Of a DNA stretch of 7,406 nucleotides, positions 5,549 to 7,406 are shown one piece after another; positions within the stretch are counted from its first letter, which is position 1, and each line of letters opens with the position of its first letter. The notes under the pieces are model-generated. The model was not told the DNA's origin and did not search any database. It saw only the letters and a program-made list of their open reading frames with translations. Source of the DNA: an uncultured bacterium (GTDB lineage: Bacteria > Bacteroidota > Bacteroidia > Chitinophagales > Chitinophagaceae); NCBI GenBank assembly GCA_903957405.1, contig CAJBPC010000560.1, positions 1 through 7,406 on the forward strand, in the 5' to 3' direction. A program made the position numbers and the translations under genes.

Positions 5549-7210
5549 ATGAATCTTCAATTCACAGACTATGCTGTCATAGTCCTTTATTTCATTTTCG
5601 TTATCGCGGTCGGATTCATCCTCAAGAAGAAGATCCGTTCGAGCAATGACTTCCTGAACAGCAGCCGGAATATCCCGCTCTGGATCACGAGTCTCGCCTT
5701 CATCTCCGCCAACCTCGGGGCCCAGGAGGTCCTTGGGATGGTCGCCTCCGGTGCGAAGTATGGCATCATGACGGTGCATTTCTACTGGGTGGGCGCCATC
5801 TTCGCGATGTTGTTCCTCGGCGTGTTCATGATGCCTTTCTATTACGGCAGCAAAGCCCGCAGCGTCCCGGAATACCTGTATATGCGGTTCGATGAGAAGA
5901 CAAGGGGGCTTAATGCCATCACCTTCGCCGGCATGACGGTGTTCTCCTCCGGCATCTCGCTCTATGCCCTGGCCAAACTGCTGGAGATCACCCTGAACTG
6001 GGATTTCGACTTCTCCATCTGGGTCGCGGCCGGGATTGTCATGGCATACACTTTCCTGGGCGGACTGACGAGCGCAGTCTACAATGAGGTGCTTCAATTC
6101 TTTCTGATCGTCCTCGGACTCTCACCACTTGTCATCGTGGCCATGCAGGACGCCGGCGGATGGGCGAACATCAAAGACAACCTCGCGCCACAGTACACAC
6201 ATGCGTGGAAGTATATGGGCAGTGCCGATCAGAACAGCATGGGCATCAACGCCATCTCGCTGATCTTCGGACTCGGGTTCGTGATGTCGTTCGGATACTG
6301 GTGCACAGACTTCCTGGTGATACAACGAGCCATGATCGCCAAGAATATGAACGAGGCGCAGCGCACACCCATCATAGCGGCCATTCCGAAGATGTTCATG
6401 CCGCTGATCGTGGTGCTCCCGGGCGTCGTGGCGATCGCATTGATGCAGCCGGCACTTCAGTCCAAAGGCTTCTCCATACCGTCGACGGCCGACGGCGGGA
6501 TCGACTATACCATGACACTGCCGGCCCTCATTGCACACTACTACCCCAGCGGACTCCTGGGTGTGGGCATCACCGCATTGTTGGCGTCCTTCATGAGCGG
6601 CATGGCCGGAAACGTGACAGCCTTCAATTCCGTCTTCACCTACGACATCTACCAGGCCTATTTCGTGAAAGGGCGTTCCGACAAGCATTATCTGCACGTT
6701 GGAAAAGGAATCACGGTCGTGGGCATACTGATATCGATCGTCACGGCATATGTCGCACAGAGCTTCAACAATATCAACGACTTCTTGCAACTGGTATTCA
6801 GCTTCGTGAACGGTCCTCTCTTTGCGACTTTCGTGCTGGGCATGTTTTGGAAACGGACGACGAGCCACGGTGCATTCACCGGCCTGCTAATGGGCACGGT
6901 CGCAGCGGCATTAACACACGGACTGACGATCGCAGAGGGAAAGGGCGGTTGGATATCGCCGGAATTCACGATCGGCAGCGGCATGGCACAGGCATTCGCC
7001 GTGGCATCTGTCGCATTCACGGTGAACTTCATCCTCACCGTGCTCGTCAGCCTGATCACAAAGCCAAAACCCGAAGAGGAGCTGAAGGGGCTTGTCTATT
7101 CCCTCACGGAGAAACCGAAATCGGCCGATCTGCCCTGGTACCAGCGGGCATCAACCCTCGCCCTGGCATTGGTGCTGATCACGATCCTCCTTAATTGGCT
7201 GTTTTATTAA
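5549..7210 (+). CDS. Sodium:solute symporter (SSS family), possibly for inositol
   Basis: Protein of 553 aa with about 14 hydrophobic helices, the first at 8-25 (N-terminal TM0) and the last at 534-552, so an inner-membrane Na+-coupled importer of the LeuT fold. Family landmarks: ANLGAQEVLGMVASGA (54-69) in the first core helix, YLYMRFDEKTRGL (109-121), GYWCTDFLVIQRAMIAKNMNEAQR (249-272, in part), and ITALLASFMSGMAGNVTAFNSVFTYDIY (341-368, in part), the SSS signature. Ser350 aligns with the first Na2-site serine of vSGLT, while the second is Gly351 here. The substrate cannot be read from sequence. Its divergent neighbour makes glucuronate from myo-inositol, so inositol or a related sugar is the best guess. 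The ATG at 5549 places TM0 at the usual distance from the N-terminus. The next gene starts 10 nt after the stop and is likely co-transcribed. Confidence 0.92.
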   Translation: MNLQFTDYAVIVLYFIFVIAVGFILKKKIRSSNDFLNSSRNIPLWITSLAFISANLGAQEVLGMVASGAKYGIMTVHFYWVGAIFAMLFLGVFMMPFYYGSKARSVPEYLYMRFDEKTRGLNAITFAGMTVFSSGISLYALAKLLEITLNWDFDFSIWVAAGIVMAYTFLGGLTSAVYNEVLQFFLIVLGLSPLVIVAMQDAGGWANIKDNLAPQYTHAWKYMGSADQNSMGINAISLIFGLGFVMSFGYWCTDFLVIQRAMIAKNMNEAQRTPIIAAIPKMFMPLIVVLPGVVAIALMQPALQSKGFSIPSTADGGIDYTMTLPALIAHYYPSGLLGVGITALLASFMSGMAGNVTAFNSVFTYDIYQAYFVKGRSDKHYLHVGKGITVVGILISIVTAYVAQSFNNINDFLQLVFSFVNGPLFATFVLGMFWKRTTSHGAFTGLLMGTVAAALTHGLTIAEGKGGWISPEFTIGSGMAQAFAVASVAFTVNFILTVLVSLITKPKPEEELKGLVYSLTEKPKSADLPWYQRASTLALALVLITILLNWLFY

Positions 7211-7220
7211 ACTAACGCAC

Positions 7221-7406
7221 ATGTATAACCGATTTACCAATCTCAGGTTCATCATAGGGCTCTTCTTCTCGATCATGGCGGTGCTGGTGCTTGTCGGCTA
7301 CCTGACGTCGGCCGAACCCGGGAAAGCGATAAGCCTATATTCCGGGCTGGCCTTCCTGCTATTCGGATTGCTGATGATGTACCGTCCCGGTGCGCCGGAT
7401 GAGGAT
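7221..7406 (+). CDS. Small two-helix membrane protein, cut by the window end
   Basis: An open frame from the ATG at 7221 runs to the last base without a stop (62 codons seen). It shows a basic N-terminus (MYNRFTNLR), a first hydrophobic helix at about 9-28, a short polar turn (TSAEPGK), a second helix at about 37-53, then an acidic tail (PGAPDED). Positive charges at the start and after the second helix (Arg55) suggest both ends are cytoplasmic. It begins 10 nt after the symporter stop, so it is very likely in the same operon and could be an accessory subunit. I do not recognise the family. The acidic tail suggests the protein ends soon, but this is not visible. Confidence 0.72.
   Translation, partial: MYNRFTNLRFIIGLFFSIMAVLVLVGYLTSAEPGKAISLYSGLAFLLFGLLMMYRPGAPDED

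Noticed and set aside
5468..6097. 209-codon minus-strand frame opposite the symporter start
   Set aside because: It runs antisense to clear SSS transporter sequence and through the divergent promoter region; its His-, Glu- and Asp-rich translation is typical of a mirror frame.
6160..7194. 344-codon plus-strand frame overlapping the symporter in another frame
   Set aside because: Its Arg-, His- and Gly-rich translation has no hydrophobic segments or motifs. It arises from the codon bias of the real gene; the 248-codon minus frame at 6122-6868 is rejected for the same reason.

Overview
The window looks like ordinary chromosome of a member of the Bacteroidota, though no marker gene fixes the lineage. 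Support comes from A-rich leaders without a clear Shine-Dalgarno, a lipoprotein that starts with a Lipocalin_3-like domain (a family common in that phylum), a seven-domain secreted beta/gamma-crystallin protein, and myo-inositol oxygenase next to a sodium:solute symporter. Base composition is roughly balanced. I see no tRNA, rRNA, CRISPR array, insertion sequence or phage gene.

Layout. (1) 20-1120, minus strand: a complete histidinol-phosphate-aminotransferase-like PLP enzyme with a twin-arginine export signal. (2) 1121-1390: a divergent intergenic region with a perfect 16-bp dyad and a cluster of CTACCC/GGGTAG motifs that can form two mutually exclusive hairpins. (3) 1391-3655, plus strand: a secreted protein of seven beta/gamma-crystallin domains (14 Greek-key motifs), with internal duplications and a strong rho-independent terminator after it. 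(4) 3727-4458, plus strand: a two-domain lipoprotein starting only 27 nt after that terminator. (5) 4475-4526: a long bidirectional terminator between convergent genes. (6) 4538-5428, minus strand: myo-inositol oxygenase with all metal ligands. (7) 5429-5548: a short divergent intergenic region with a T9 tract. (8) 5549-7210, plus strand: an SSS-family Na+/solute symporter. (9) 7221 to the window end: the start of a small two-helix membrane protein, probably co-transcribed with the symporter.

How they may work together. The divergent oxygenase/symporter pair suggests uptake of myo-inositol (or a related sugar or uronate) and oxidation to D-glucuronate in the cytoplasm; the symporter substrate is inferred from context only. 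The left half encodes envelope or exported products: a Tat-exported aminotransferase, a secreted crystallin-fold protein and a lipoprotein. Nothing in their sequences ties them to inositol metabolism. I found no clear new defence or mobile system. The most unusual items are the multi-domain crystallin protein, the exported aminotransferase, and the small membrane protein attached to the symporter.
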